Below are positions 33,792 through 44,776 of a stretch of 64,000 nt of DNA, piece by piece. Position numbers and translations under genes: made by a program. Within the stretch, counting starts at the first letter, position 1. Each line of letters begins with the position of its first letter. The notes beneath the pieces are model-generated. The model saw only the letters and a program-made list of their open reading frames with translations. It was not told where the DNA came from and searched no databases. This DNA is from Diplolepis rosae (Eukaryota; Arthropoda; Insecta; Hymenoptera; Diplolepididae): assembly GCA_030998225.1 (NCBI GenBank), contig JAPYXD010000701.1, forward strand, positions 15,670,501-15,734,500, written 5' to 3'.

Positions 33792-34410
33792 GCTGACATC
33801 TGCCGAACGTATAGTTCATGCGCAGCGTGTCTTTGTTTACAAAACTGTTTTTGAGTTCGGCGGATTTTGTAATTGTTAAAAATGACTGAAAAACAAGATC
33901 AACGAATTTGCATCAAATTTTGTTTTCAACTCGGAAAAACGAGTTCAGAAACTATTCAGATGATGCAGAAGGCCTTTGGGAATGAGTGTATGAGCAAAAC
34001 ACTCGCGTGTGTGCGGTGACTGGCTTCTTCACCACGATAACGCGCCAGCGCATTCATCAAATCTTGTGCAGCATTTTCTGAGTAAACACAGTATCGCATT
34101 GCTTCGACAACCTCCGTACAGTCCCGACATAGCCCCCTGTGACTTTTGGCCGTTTTCAAAACTCATAAAACCACTCAAAGGACAGCGATTCAATGACAAA
34201 ACGACGGTTGAAAATAATGCGACGAGCGTACTCAAGGCCATCCCTAAAAGTGAGTTCCAGGACTGTTTCGAGAAGTGAAAACATCGCTGAACCATGTTAT
34301 TCAATCAAGTGGGGATTACTTTGAAGGATGCCACCCACCCGATGATGAAGAATAACGCCAGAGCGGAGATATAAAGGTAGGCCCGATACTTTCCGAACAG
34401 ACGTCGTATA
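33792..34410 (+). mobile_element. internally deleted mariner element (irritans-like)
   Basis: The element is inferred around the transposase remnant. The right terminus candidate GCCCGATACTTTCCGAACAG followed by ACGTCGTA (34381-34408) is the kind of end found in this mariner group. A weakly matching inverted partner, GACATCTGCCGAACGTAT, lies near 33797. The left boundary is therefore approximate. Confidence 0.6.
33882..34355 (+). pseudogene. mariner transposase, internal deletion and stop mutations
   Basis: Mariner transposases are DD34D cut-and-paste enzymes of about 340-350 residues. Here the ATG at 33882 opens MTEKQDQRICIKFCFQLGKT, the N-terminal helix-turn-helix region of the family, and runs to about NECMS near 33993. 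The frame then jumps into the C-terminal catalytic part: GDWLLHHDNAPAHSS (second catalytic Asp, in HDNAPAH) and PPYSPDIAPCDFWPFSKL (third catalytic Asp, in CDFW), 34-35 residues apart as the family requires. The middle, including the first catalytic Asp, is deleted (roughly 200 residues). After FQDCFEK a TGA replaces the expected Trp codon, and a further frame slip leads to HVIQSSGDYFEGC ending in TAA at 34355. It cannot encode an active enzyme. Confidence 0.88.
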
Positions 34411-34708
34411 CTGAATCTTAATGTTTCAGAGGTTTAATCAAAACTTAGAATTACCTCTACTAAAGAAAAGACATATTAAAGATATAGGTTAAAATAAATC
34501 AGCCCTTTACTCGACAATTGATTCTTCCTCAACAATTGGTACCTTTACCCTATTATGTATTGGGAGTACAAATTAGTTCGGTCCGTTTTCAAAAGGTTGC
34601 CCAAACTATAACTTCAATTTTCAGATTGCGGAAAACAAGTTCGAGGCCGCAAAAAAGATTCATTCAAGGAAACAGCATCATTTGAATGCCTGGAAGGTAT
34701 ATTTATAG

Positions 34709-36432
34709 TATATTACGTGCCTAGGCACACAATGAGGGTTATTGCGTGACGAGCGACAATGCTCGCAGGAGATCGAAGCCAAGGCGTAGCCGAGACGTAG
34801 CTGAGGCAAAGCCGAAACGAAGCCGAGGCGCGATCAGTCCTGCGAGCATTGTCGCAAGTCTCGTAATTTCCCGAATTGTGTGCATTGGCACGTATTCTAT
34901 TTTATGTGACTTTGGTGCGGATACGAGTTTTTATGCGTACACTCGAATCTAATCTAGTATTTTAGTTGTTTGTGGCGCTAGTCATTACACTTGATATGTC
35001 ACGACTAGTCCCGGCCATTTTGATTTTATCGATCTTGTGTAGTAGTAATGGATTCTAATAGACGCATGCGCAGTTCAAATGTACAAGGCTTTGCCAGTAA
35101 GGTGCTAACGCTGTACGAAGAAGAAGTGAGAAGAAGAAGAATAAGAAAAAGATTGCGTTCCACTGAAAGACTATATGCGCATGCGTAGTTCAATTTCAAC
35201 ATTGTATTCCTCTGTAACGGAATATACAACATTCCTTTACTCTCAGCTGTAACGGAAAAACGAGTTTTCGCGGCTGAGGCACATAAAGAAGATTTTATTT
35301 ATTTATTGATACTTAACAAAGTATGTTTTCATTCTTCAATGAAATATTATAAATTTATTTTTTATTTTTCTGTCCACGGCTATATTGATTGAGAAACACA
35401 ACGTGCAAACGTCAGAAATAATCTCAAGAATGAGTAGGTGGTTTACAAGAGCCTACAACTGAGCGGGAGGTCGCAGACGCAATATGAGTAAGGAGGGATG
35501 AAGCGAAATTGAAAATGGAAAAATTAGTTTGTTTTTATATTAATTTATTAGTGTTGATTATAAGCTTCGAAATTCGATTTAAATAAATATTATAAAAACT
35601 AATTTATTGTTTATATTTATTGTACTTAAAATCCGATACCAAATAAGTGTCGTCCTTTGATAATAGAACGATATTGGAATCCAGTATGGGAACGATATTG
35701 AAATGCAGGGGATCTCCTAACGATGTTAGAACCCTATGTTGGAACGATGTTAGAATCCAGTATCGAATTGGTCTTAGGATCCTACTGCCTGTTTATTGGT
35801 TTCTTGCTGCTGCTTGCTGCTTGCTGTGTCGCTCACATTGCGCTGACCACATTTTGTAACGATATATTATTTTATGTGCCTCCGGCGCGTAAACTCGTTT
35901 TTATGCTTCAGTAGAGAGTAGCGTAATGTTGTGCATTACGATACAGAGGAATGTAATGTAAAAATTGAACTGCGCGTGTGCCTATAACCATACAGCAGAG
36001 CGTAATCTTCTTATTCTTCTTCTTCTTTGTACAGACTTGGCACCGTACTGACAAAGCCTTGTACATTTGAATTGCGCATGCTCTATTACAATACGCTACT
36101 GCTACACAAGATCGAGAAAATCTAAATAGCCGGAACTAGTCGCGAAATATCAAGTGCAATGGACGAGAATCATGATGAATACTAGATTAGATTCGATTGT
36201 ACGCATAAAAACTCGTATACGCACCGAAGTCACATAAAATAGAATATGTGCCAATGCACACAATTCGGGTAATTACGAGACTCGCTTAAAATGCTCGCAG
36301 GACTGATCGCGCCTCGGCTTCGTCTCGGCTTTGTCTCGGCTTTGCCTCAGCTACGCCTTGGCTTTGATCTCCTGCGAGCATTGTCACTCATCGCGTAATA
36401 ACGCTCATTATGCGCCTAGGCACATAATATAC
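34709..36432. mobile_element. 1.72-kb foldback element with ~545-bp arms
   Basis: The left arm starts TATATTACGTGCCTAGGCAC and the right arm ends in its inverted copy (GCGCCTAGGCACATAATATA). Inverted identity continues for about 545 bp on each side through GCGACAATGCTCGCAGGAGA, a run of six-base units (CGTAGC/CGAGGC/AAAGCC), TCCTGCGAGCATT, ACACAATTCGGGTAATTACG, ATAAAAACTCGTA, ACGCATGCGCAGTTCAAAT and a GAAGAAGAAG tract. The 630-bp centre is unrelated and non-coding. A second, truncated copy is at 56396-57619. Large imperfect arms with internal short repeats are the form of foldback-type elements. Confidence 0.85.
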
Positions 36433-36682
36433 TAATACATTGATATGGCTATTTGCAGAATTTCAAGCTGCCACAAACAAGAAGAAGAAGAAGAATCGGT
36501 CTTACATTTCGACATTCATCCAACACCGATCCAGTGTCGGAAACCGATTTCGTTCCCACACTGGAATGTTGGGTGCCGACATCGGAACGACATTGTTCCA
36601 ATACTAGAACCCCACTTGGGATGTCAACGGTCGGTCCAATGTTGCAACATCGGTGAAAACCTACTTGGAAACACTGAAATGG

Positions 36683-36904
36683 GAGGTCTTACTCCACCCG
36701 CCGTACTCTCCAGACGTTACTCCTTCCGACTACCATTTGTTTTGATCGATGGCACATGGCTTGGCTCATCAGCATTTCCGCTCTTATGAAGAAGTCAAAA
36801 AATGGATCGATTCGTGGATCGACTCAAAAGACGTATCATTTTTTCGAGATGGAATTCGAAAATTGCCTGAGAGATGGAAAAAAGTCGTAATCAGCGATGG
36901 ATAA
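36683..36904 (+). pseudogene. mariner transposase C-terminus (mauritiana/mellifera-like)
   Basis: Reads EVLLHPPYSPDVTPSDYHLF, then a TGA where Arg is usual, then SMAHGLAHQHFRSYEEVKKW, IDSWIDSKDVSFFRDGIRKL and PERWKKVVISDG before TAA. The PPYSPD...PSDYHLF segment carries the third catalytic Asp of the DD34D triad, and the remainder is the conserved C-terminal tail. It is followed after about 90 bases by the inverted terminal repeat of the same element. The upstream catalytic parts are missing. Different subfamily from the copy at 33882. Confidence 0.88.
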
Positions 36905-36995
36905 AACTTTGATTGATCTGTTCTTTCATTTTGTTTTGAAATAAATGAATTTTTGATAACAAAAAAATGGACCGATTTAATTTGTTCTCCCAATA

Positions 36996-38039
36996 CTTTG
37001 AAATGCACAGATGCGATGCAAAATATAACTTTGATGGCTCAAATAATTTTTAAGCTGGCCTCGTAACAAACATATCATGACTTTCATTAGCATAGTTTTT
37101 TAAATTTATTTGATTCTTTGACTCTGATAATCCTTCCATCAGGCTTTTAAAATTTTACAAACGGAACCGGCAGCTCAAAAAGTTTCTGGCCTAAGTGTGG
37201 TAGCATCATCATAATGTTTGTAAGTCTCGACTTCAGAATTATTCTGGTTCATTAAATTTAATAAAACTTCCACCGAAGTTTCAGGAGTAGAATAATTGCC
37301 TAAGTTGAATAGCTCAAGAGATTTTTCCTGCTGAGTGTTACAATCCATATATCATAAGTGTCTGTTTTTAAACAATAATTCTGATTTCGTAGCTCTAATG
37401 AAATATTTACCAACTTTCTGAATATTTTTGTTCGAATCGTAAGAATGAGATACGTCATGGTACTACATATGAACCTAATTTAAAATGTTTTTGATTTTGG
37501 CGTATTTCTTCCAATAAATTTACAATAAAGCAATAGCTTAAGTAATTTAAGCATCGTTCAACAAATACTTGAGCTATTGAATTGAAACCATTGTGCGACT
37601 CAGGAAGAAGTAACTAGAAAATCGATGGACGTTTAATTAAAGTTGTAGAACCAAAGTAATTATGAAATCTACATTTATAAACGACATAATGCATATTTTA
37701 CTACACTTACATCAAAAAAATTTTGAGTTATGGTGTCTGCATTTTGTTTTATTATGCAGCTCATTTTTGCTATATTGTACATATTTTAAAGTACACAAAT
37801 GTATATTGCAAAACCCTTTTACTCTTCTGACCATATAATATAAAGATCAAATTAATATTTTCTAAGGCGTACCAATTAACTGTATCATCAATTAAAATAC
37901 AATAACAATAGCTCGAATAGTTATTGAGCTGCATGTGACAATGTAATACAATAATTGCGCACAATATTCTTGGATAAGCAGCTCAAGTACTTTTGTGCTA
38001 GATGCGACAATGTTCTTATCATATAAGAAGGTATTAGTT
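36996..38039. other. no feature seen
   Basis: AT-rich single-copy sequence. Phrases like AGCTCAAGTA and AATAGCTTAAGTA recur loosely but no element could be delimited. Confidence 0.4.
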
Positions 38040-39065
38040 TCATGTGAAAAATAACTTTCGAAATTTTCATCAAATTTTTACGTTTTGAGACCCCCTGAGT
38101 TCGATAAAATGGTTTTTACAAAAGTTTCTGTATTTCTGTCTGTCTCTCTGTAGGTCGTATACTGGATAAATTTCGATAGAATTATCGGATTAAATTGAGC
38201 TTTGGCATACTTTATCAGAGCCGAAAAAGTAAAGACGAGTTTGTTAATCAGCCACATCCAACCAAAATTGTGGAAATAAGAATATTTTTTAGGGTTAGAA
38301 AAAAACTTTTTGAAAAAATTGAAAATTCCAATACTGATTTCTGATAGTACTCACAAATTTCTACTAATTATTCTAATAAAAATTTTCGATTAAACTAAAA
38401 TTAGCAAGTTGCAGTATGTTAAAACTTGAAAAAAGTCAAAATCTAAATTCCATTTTCCAGTTAAATTATACGAAAAACGAAAAACAAGTTATGATACAAA
38501 ATTGTCTACTACATAAAGATCTACAAATTCGAGTCAAAACATTTTTTCATAAGATGTATAATTTTCTTTTTAATTAAAAAAAATACTATTAACAACCAAA
38601 AATTCAATTTTTTAACAATATTATGTGAAGTAGGAAAAAAACGTAAGTTTGTAAAATTGTTCGTTTCAATAAGATCTATAAATTTAATCTGATATAGTTT
38701 CTGATAAAACGTATATTTTTCACATTAATTTCAAAAAATACGATTAAAATTCAAAAATTCCATCATTTTAACAAAATATGTGAAATAAACTATTATACCA
38801 TTGGAAATAAAAAATTCCATTTTTCAACCAAAATATGTGAGATACAAAATAATCATTAAAATGAAAAATTGCTTAAAAACAGTCTACGAATTTTTTTTGT
38901 TTTTGAGATACTTGGAAGAAAATTAATTTTTTAACCATCTAAATTATTAGAAAGTTACGGAAATGTATACAGAAAATCGAGCGCAAATCGCGAGTGTCAT
39001 GATAATAATGTTTTCCTTAAGGTTGATAGAGCCTTAAATAAATTAAATGTCCTTTTTCATTTGAA
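38040..39065 (-). mobile_element. GCGAAGC-hairpin repeat family, copy B
   Basis: Inverted relative to copy A: it begins with ACGTTTTGAGACCCCCTGAG, then CTGTCTGTCTCTCTG, GTAGGTCGTA, CGTTAATCAGCCACATCC-like sequence and diverged tandem units (38290-38900), and ends with AAATCGAGCGCAAATCGCGA, AATGTTTTCCTTAAGGTTGA, TAGAGCCTTAA. The GCGC-GAA-GCGC hairpin has mutated (GCGCAAATCGCG). It is the only copy besides A that has both ends. Confidence 0.75.
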
Positions 39066-39113
39066 ATCAAGAAATTTAGTAACTTTGTGAAAATGTAATC
39101 TACATCTACAATA

Positions 39114-39392
39114 CACGGAGAAACTTTTTATAATAATTTTTACTATATTATTTTTCAATTTAGGGAAAATCGTATCACTTTGAGAATTTTTGTTAGTAAA
39201 AATACTAAACTTTACAATAATGATATGAAACTTTAGTATGAACTATAGTAAAATTTGCTATGAACTATGCTGAAATTTCATATCATTATTATAAAGTTTA
39301 GTATTTTTACTAACAAAAATTCTCAAAGTGATACGTTTTTCCCTAAATTGAAAAATGCTATAGTAAAAATTAATATAAAAAGTTTCTCCGTG
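39114..39392. mobile_element. near-perfect palindromic miniature element, 279 bp
   Basis: TA-flanked (39112-39113; 39393-39394) with ends CACGGAGAAACTTTTTATA and TATAAAAAGTTTCTCCGTG. Inverted identity runs almost to the centre (AATTTAGGGAAAATCGTATC, ACTTTGAGAATTTTTGTTAG, TAAAAATACTAAACTTTA), leaving a centre of GTATGAACTATAGTAAAATT-like short repeats. A transcript would be one long hairpin. A decayed relative is at 16380-16520. Confidence 0.9.
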
Positions 39393-39394
39393 TA

Positions 39395-41224
39395 TTACGA
39401 AATTGACTCGAGCTTCAGTATCGAATTGCAAGAAATAATCTTATTTATGTGCAAAGAATATAAGACCGAACTACTAATATTCTCCTTTTAATTTTTATTA
39501 TGAGACTGAGCATAGATTAAATAAATGAATTGTGATTAGGCTGTTGTTTTTAGCTGGTGTAAAGCTGCATTAAGTTCTTCTAACGCATAAAAACGTTTTA
39601 TTAAAGCTTTTGTAGAGAGAAAGGAAAATAATTTAAATACAAAAGGTAAGTTTAAAAGTACAAAAGATACGAGTTTCAAATCCGTTTAATCTTTTCGTAA
39701 CTACGTTATGAAATAAAATAAAAAATTATTTATAATGAGGTAAACAAAAAGATGAGTATTACTGCAATTTCATTAAAGTTCAAAAGAAACAATTATTCTT
39801 AATTAATAGAAGATGTAATATAATATTGAAGTAATTTTATAAAAGTTAAAACTATATCGTTATATCTGGAAAGATGCAACCTTGATAAAACTTTAGGATG
39901 AATTCGGAAGTTAAAAGACCTGCACGCAAGTTAAAACGAGTAGAGTTCAGCGACGTAGGTAGGTAAAGATTTAACGAGAACTCACCCTCGAGGTTTTCGC
40001 AATATTTGTTTTCCAAACTTTTGAGTATGGAATTTCTAAAGAATTGCATGACAAATAGAAGTTGACTCACGGCTTCAAAGAAAGAAAACTTCATCTTTTC
40101 AGAATCGGCCTCTTGAAATTTTAAAGTTCTAAAGTGTTTTTCTTATCGAAATAAAAAAAAATAAAAATATAGGATCAATTCAATTAACGTCGGTGGAAGA
40201 ACGTAATTGGCGTTCAGATTCCGGCTCAGGAAGTGATTGATCAACAACACTAGCAACATTTAATCGGGCCAGACTCAGTTTAATTGGATATCAGCAATTC
40301 TAAAGCTATTTTCAATCAGCAAATATCTATCATTTCAATGTGATTACCAGCTACAATTTGATTCATGTATTTTTGGTTTCTACGATTTGTACAATATGAT
40401 TATCATATGTTTAGTTGAATCAACGCTGTAGTTAAAATGTATGTTTATAGTAAATACAATTAATTTAAATATATAAAAATAATATAACAATTTTTATTTT
40501 CTTGGAGAAAATTTATAATTATTTGGTGAATTTCGCAAAACTTTTTAAATTATAGCAAGGAGTTGTGTAAAATGACAATATGTAGTTAAATTTTAATAAG
40601 TAGTTACAGATCTTCGTGAAAAATTAAAATTTTCAGTTAATTGGGATTTATTGTTTTATGTTGCATAGGGATATTTCCATCAGCCATGTCACAGAAATAA
40701 TTTAGAATTATAATAAAAGTTTGTATTTTTGAAAAATATTCTCTGTGAAAAAGGAACGTTTTGACTCTGCTGGGTACAGAGAATATTCCGCAGAGTGATA
40801 CTCTTCTAATGATCAACATAATCGAATAAAATGATTCGGAAAAATTAGTAATTAGTTTGTATTTTGTTATTGATTTCAAATGAATAAATAAAATTCTATT
40901 GTGTTTCGTAGGAAGATAATAGAAATCTATAAAAAACAAGATGTACTGAGTTAGGATTAAAATAGCATAAACTCCCAATTAATTTTAATTGAAAATTTGA
41001 TTTTTTCAAATGATATAAAGCTTCAGAAACGCTAAAAAAATCAAAATTGAGAACTTGATATTATTTTATTACTGTTATTTGAAGTAATAATAAAATCTAT
41101 TAAAAGGAAATACATTTTTATCACTAATTACTCTTAGTGTTGCAGAGGCCTTGCAAATAATTTGATTATTCAAGAAATGTACAGAGATTTGGACATTAAT
41201 AAATGAGTAAATTTTCTTAGGATA
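39395..41224. other. 1.8 kb single-copy sequence, no gene recognised
   Basis: Frames of 80 codons (39852-40094, minus) and 113 codons (40637-40978, minus) are present. The first has a fairly protein-like composition (NKYCENLEGEFSLNLYLP) but no family I recognise; neither is called. Confidence 0.4.
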
Positions 41225-41562
41225 GAGCATTTCAAAATATTTTAGACTTCAGAATATTTCAAGATACTTTAGAATATTTCAAAGTATTTCAAGGACATTT
41301 CAAAGTACTTCAGGGTACTTCAAGTATCTTAAAATATAGTACTTTTCAGTAACTTCAAGATATTTCAATGTACTTTAAGAAACTTCACATACCTCAAGAC
41401 ATTCTGGGATATTTCTGACTTTATTATATTTCATTGACTTCATGATATGTCAAGATACTTTAGAATATCACAATCTACTCCAAGATATTTTATATACTTT
41501 AAATTATTGCAGGATATTTCACTGTACTTCAGAATATTTTAAGCTACTTTAAGACACTTTAA

Positions 41563-42699
41563 CCCTTTCAGGAGCGGCGGGACGATTATGTACCACCTTT
41601 TTTGTCTTAGTTTTTTTTTATATTTCCTATAGATTTTGGCACTTTATCTATGCAAATATATACTTATTAGACTCTTAGAAATCTGAGTTATTTCAATCTG
41701 GTGAAAAAATGCATTATTTTATTTATATATTTGTTTGTTATAAAAAAGTAACACGAAAAAACACGTTTTTTCAGAAAAAAATCGGTTTTTCCGTAACCTG
41801 CAAACGTGAGCCTCTGCTGATTTTTTGACGTATTCTACACACTTAGTTTTATGATATATATTTTTTTCAGATTTTTTCGTACGCTAGTTTTTAAAAAAAA
41901 AATTTTCAAATATTTCGAATAATGAATTTTTTTCATATTTCGTAATTTACTTATTTATTTAACATTGTTTACGGGAAAATTATTTATAATTTCATGAATA
42001 TATTTATTCAACTTTATAACTCTAAGATCTTATGTCATCATTGAGGTCCTAGTAACTTTCTTTACACTGAATGGTCAATGTGCATGTTACACGTACTATT
42101 ACTCTGGCCCCACAACAGCGGATAAAAGTTATACAATTCTTTTCTTCACCATTTAGTTTTCAGTATTTTCCATAGACAAATTTCTTAATCATTTTTTACC
42201 GTGACTGCTGGGTGAATCTTAGTAAAAAGTGTTATTGCGGCGAAATAAAGTGATACACTCGCAAACGACAGACCTAACATAAGTCATTGAAACAGTACCA
42301 TTATCATTGCGTACTTTCATTATTAATTTTTTATGATCAAATTTCTGAATCACATTCCTTTCTTCCGGGATCGCCAGATCGCAGGCAATTGAAAAAACCC
42401 TTATAACCAAAATTTAGCATCAATTTGCCTTTTTCTGAAAATTTTGACCGCCATATTGGATCCGCCATTTTTAATTTTGAAAATCTGACTTCAGATTCGT
42501 AATCAGCGACCCCAAAAACTCTTATAACCAAAATTTCGCATCAATTTACCCTTTTTTGAAAATTTTGACCGCCATATTGGATCCGCCATTTTGAATTTTG
42601 AAAATCTGACTTCAGATTCGTAATCAGCAACCCTGAAAGCCCATATAGTTACTATCATATCTGGAGTAGATGCACCAGAAAAATGTGTCCCTGAAAGGG
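41563..42699. mobile_element. piggyBac-like non-autonomous element, 1137 bp, TTAA duplication
   Basis: TTAA sits at both borders (41559-41562 and 42700-42703) and the ends are inverted: CCCTTTCAGGAGCGGCGGGA at left, TGTCCCTGAAAGGG at right. CCC...GGG ends with TTAA duplication are the standard signature of piggyBac elements. No transposase is encoded. Near the right end a 121-bp direct duplication (about 42398-42515 and 42519-42636) contains paired CCGCCATATT and CCGCCATTTT words. Confidence 0.88.
42448..42592 (+). promoter_or_regulatory. four YY1/Pho-like CCGCCATNTT words in a 121-bp tandem duplication
   Basis: CCGCCATATT at 42448-42457 and 42569-42578, and CCGCCATTTT at 42462-42471 and 42583-42592. 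The consensus for YY1 and the fly homologue Pleiohomeotic is built on GCCAT, with CCGCCATNTT as a strong form. The words are exact; binding is not shown. The same CGCCATATTGGATC context occurs singly near 10036 and 17399. Confidence 0.4.
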
Positions 42700-43036
42700 T
42701 TAAGGTACTTTAGGACATTCTCACGTACTTCAAAATATTTCACATACTTCAGAACTTTTCAGAATGTTTCAGTGAAATCTGGATATTTTACATACTTCAT
42801 TATATTTGTGAAGTTGTTTCAGAATATTTCAATGTACTCCAAGGTATTTCACATACCTCAGGACATTATAGGATATTTCTGAGACTTTAATATATTTCAG
42901 TGACTTTATGATATTTCAAGATACTTTAGAATACTATAATCTACTCCAAGATATTTCACATATTTCAAATTATTCCAGGATATTTCACGGTACTTCAAGG
43001 TATTTTAATGTACTTTAGGACATTTTTATGTACTTC

Positions 43037-44776
43037 AGGGTATTGATATCAGAGTTATCAACCCTTCGTAAAGAATATATTATTATTTTAAATTTGAGAA
43101 GGGACTTTAGAACTCAAAGTTCCAGGAGATACCTCCATTTTAATTAGAGACTGAAGAAAGAATGAAACCAAAACATACCAAGCAAATTGATTTTTGAATC
43201 TATTATGATATTTAAATTCTCTGTGCAGGTTTCTCAAGGAAAATGATTCCACTTATAATGATTCTGAACCACAATTATAAGTGATTGTAATCGACAATTC
43301 ATTTGCAGAGAAAATCTTAACCAATAAAGGTGCTAAGAAGGATGCTTACCTCCTTAAGATAAGTATTGTAGTGAAGTCAAGATTAAAAATACGGAAGACA
43401 GGGTGACCAGGAAAGCTGATGTTCACTATTTCTAGAATTCTAAGGATAATTCTTGTGTTACTTGCTACTTCAGTTTCTTGACCTATTTCCAAGTATAAAG
43501 GAACGAATATTGCTTCATCCTGACGGAAAATTTCCCACAACGTGGACGTGAAGTAGAAGCCTTCGACCTTTCTATAACTTTCAAAAGCCTTTGAAAGTAC
43601 AAAGTCTGGCAAATATTATGACTTATAAAAGGAAGTTTTCAAAGTTATTTGCTGTTCTTCATAAGGGATGAAAAGTTGATTCTTGAAACAATATTCTTAT
43701 TTTCCTTTTTCTGGCTAATGACATATCAATATTGACCTGTATTCTATGACACATCAATCTGTGGTGTTTTAATAGCAAGGCTTTTAGCGGAAACAGAGTT
43801 AATAGTATATATTTCAACGATCGATTTCTACGTATATCAAAAACATTAATTACTGAAGCAAAGATTGGAATCAGGTCGACCTCTTAGCAATCAATTTCTA
43901 ATTTATTTCTTATTATTAGTTACATTTTAGGTGACGAAATATACGTGTGAGATAAAAGTGTTTCCTTTTTCAATTAAAGTTTTCTTTCACAATATAAATT
44001 TCTATGTATCAAAAAAATAAGTGCAACCATCGCGATATGATTTGAATTCAACTTAAATTTAATTTAGGCCCTTTCCAAAAATGTGAGACTTGATGGAATA
44101 ATTTCACAACTTTAAAATTCTGTCAAGCATCAAATGACTTTTTAATTGGACAGTACTGTTGCAATGTCAAGTGAGCTGATAAAATTCAATCGGGTCAAAG
44201 TACGTTGTACTAATTTAAATGATCTTGTCGGAATAGCCGTTTTATTACTTTGCAACACAATTGAATTAAATAACAAAACTATACTGCTGTCCAGAATTGT
44301 AAGACCATTTTCCTTTTGGCAATTGCTTCATCAATGTGAATATTGGTATTCCAGACGACAAAATTTATTCATCAACAGATAACAGAAGCTTATGTTATAC
44401 GGAATGAAAATCAAGTCATTTTGTCCATTTGTGTGAGAAGACATCACGGAAATAATGCAGATTTTCATACTTTACATAATTTCAAATAACATCTGAATTA
44501 TTCAAAACCTTCAAATGTCCTGAAGCTTAACTTTTACAAACAGTTAGACACTTGTTGATATACTTAAAATTATAAATTGCAATTATGATGTCAAAATTAT
44601 TATTATTATTTAGTCATTATTAAATATAAATTATAATTATAATAAGAAATTAGGCTTTGGAAAAAAAAGTTAGGAAAATTCTTAGATGTAAATAAATACA
44701 AGTCCATTCTAAATGATATTATAATTAACAACTATAAAAATTTTAAATTATTATACTACATAGGTTGTACCATAAT
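43037..44776. other. single-copy sequence, no gene confirmed
   Basis: An 88-codon frame at 43346-43612 (minus) begins MPDFVLSKAFESYRKVEG and has a balanced, protein-like composition (WEIFRQDEAIFVPLYLEIGQ). It could be an exon of an unrecognised gene. A 78-codon plus frame at 44146-44382 is similar in quality. No domain, signal peptide or splice structure could be tied to either, so both remain candidates only. Confidence 0.35.

Larger units (their letters stand above)
34561..36993 (+). mobile_element. mariner element split by a foldback insertion
   Basis: The left end TATTGGGAGTACAAATTAGT (continuing TCGGTCCGTTTT) and the right end are inverted copies with 28 of 32 bases identical, counting the flanking TA at 34559-34560 and 36994-36995. 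The right half still encodes a mariner C-terminus (36683-36904). Between lies a 1.72-kb foldback element (34709-36432) and GA-rich or ACGATGTTGGAA-rich sequence of unclear origin near 36480-36670. The transposase N-terminus is not recognisable. Confidence 0.8.
41225..43036 (+). repeat. TTTCAAGATACTTTAGAATA minisatellite, interrupted
   Basis: Short phrases of roughly 12-25 bp (ACTTCAGGATATTTCA, AGTACTTCAAGGTATTTCA) repeat loosely from 41225 to 41562 and again from 42700 to 43036. The two blocks are halves of one array, split by the TTAA-flanked element at 41563-42699. Confidence 0.82.

Noticed and set aside
34029..34304. 91-codon minus-strand frame
   Set aside because: Antisense shadow of the mariner catalytic segment (HHDNAPAH...PPYSPD).
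36445..36789. 114-codon plus-strand frame over the mariner C-terminus
   Set aside because: It runs in a different frame from the transposase phrase PPYSPD...PSDYHLF, which is the real coding relic there.
42452..42458. CCATATTGG as a CArg (SRF) box
   Set aside because: Only five A/T bases between CC and GG where six are required; a YY1/Pho reading of the overlapping CCGCCATATT fits better.
42337..42531. 64-codon minus frame over the duplicated segment of the TTAA element
   Set aside because: Product of the 121-bp tandem duplication; no motif and not transposase.
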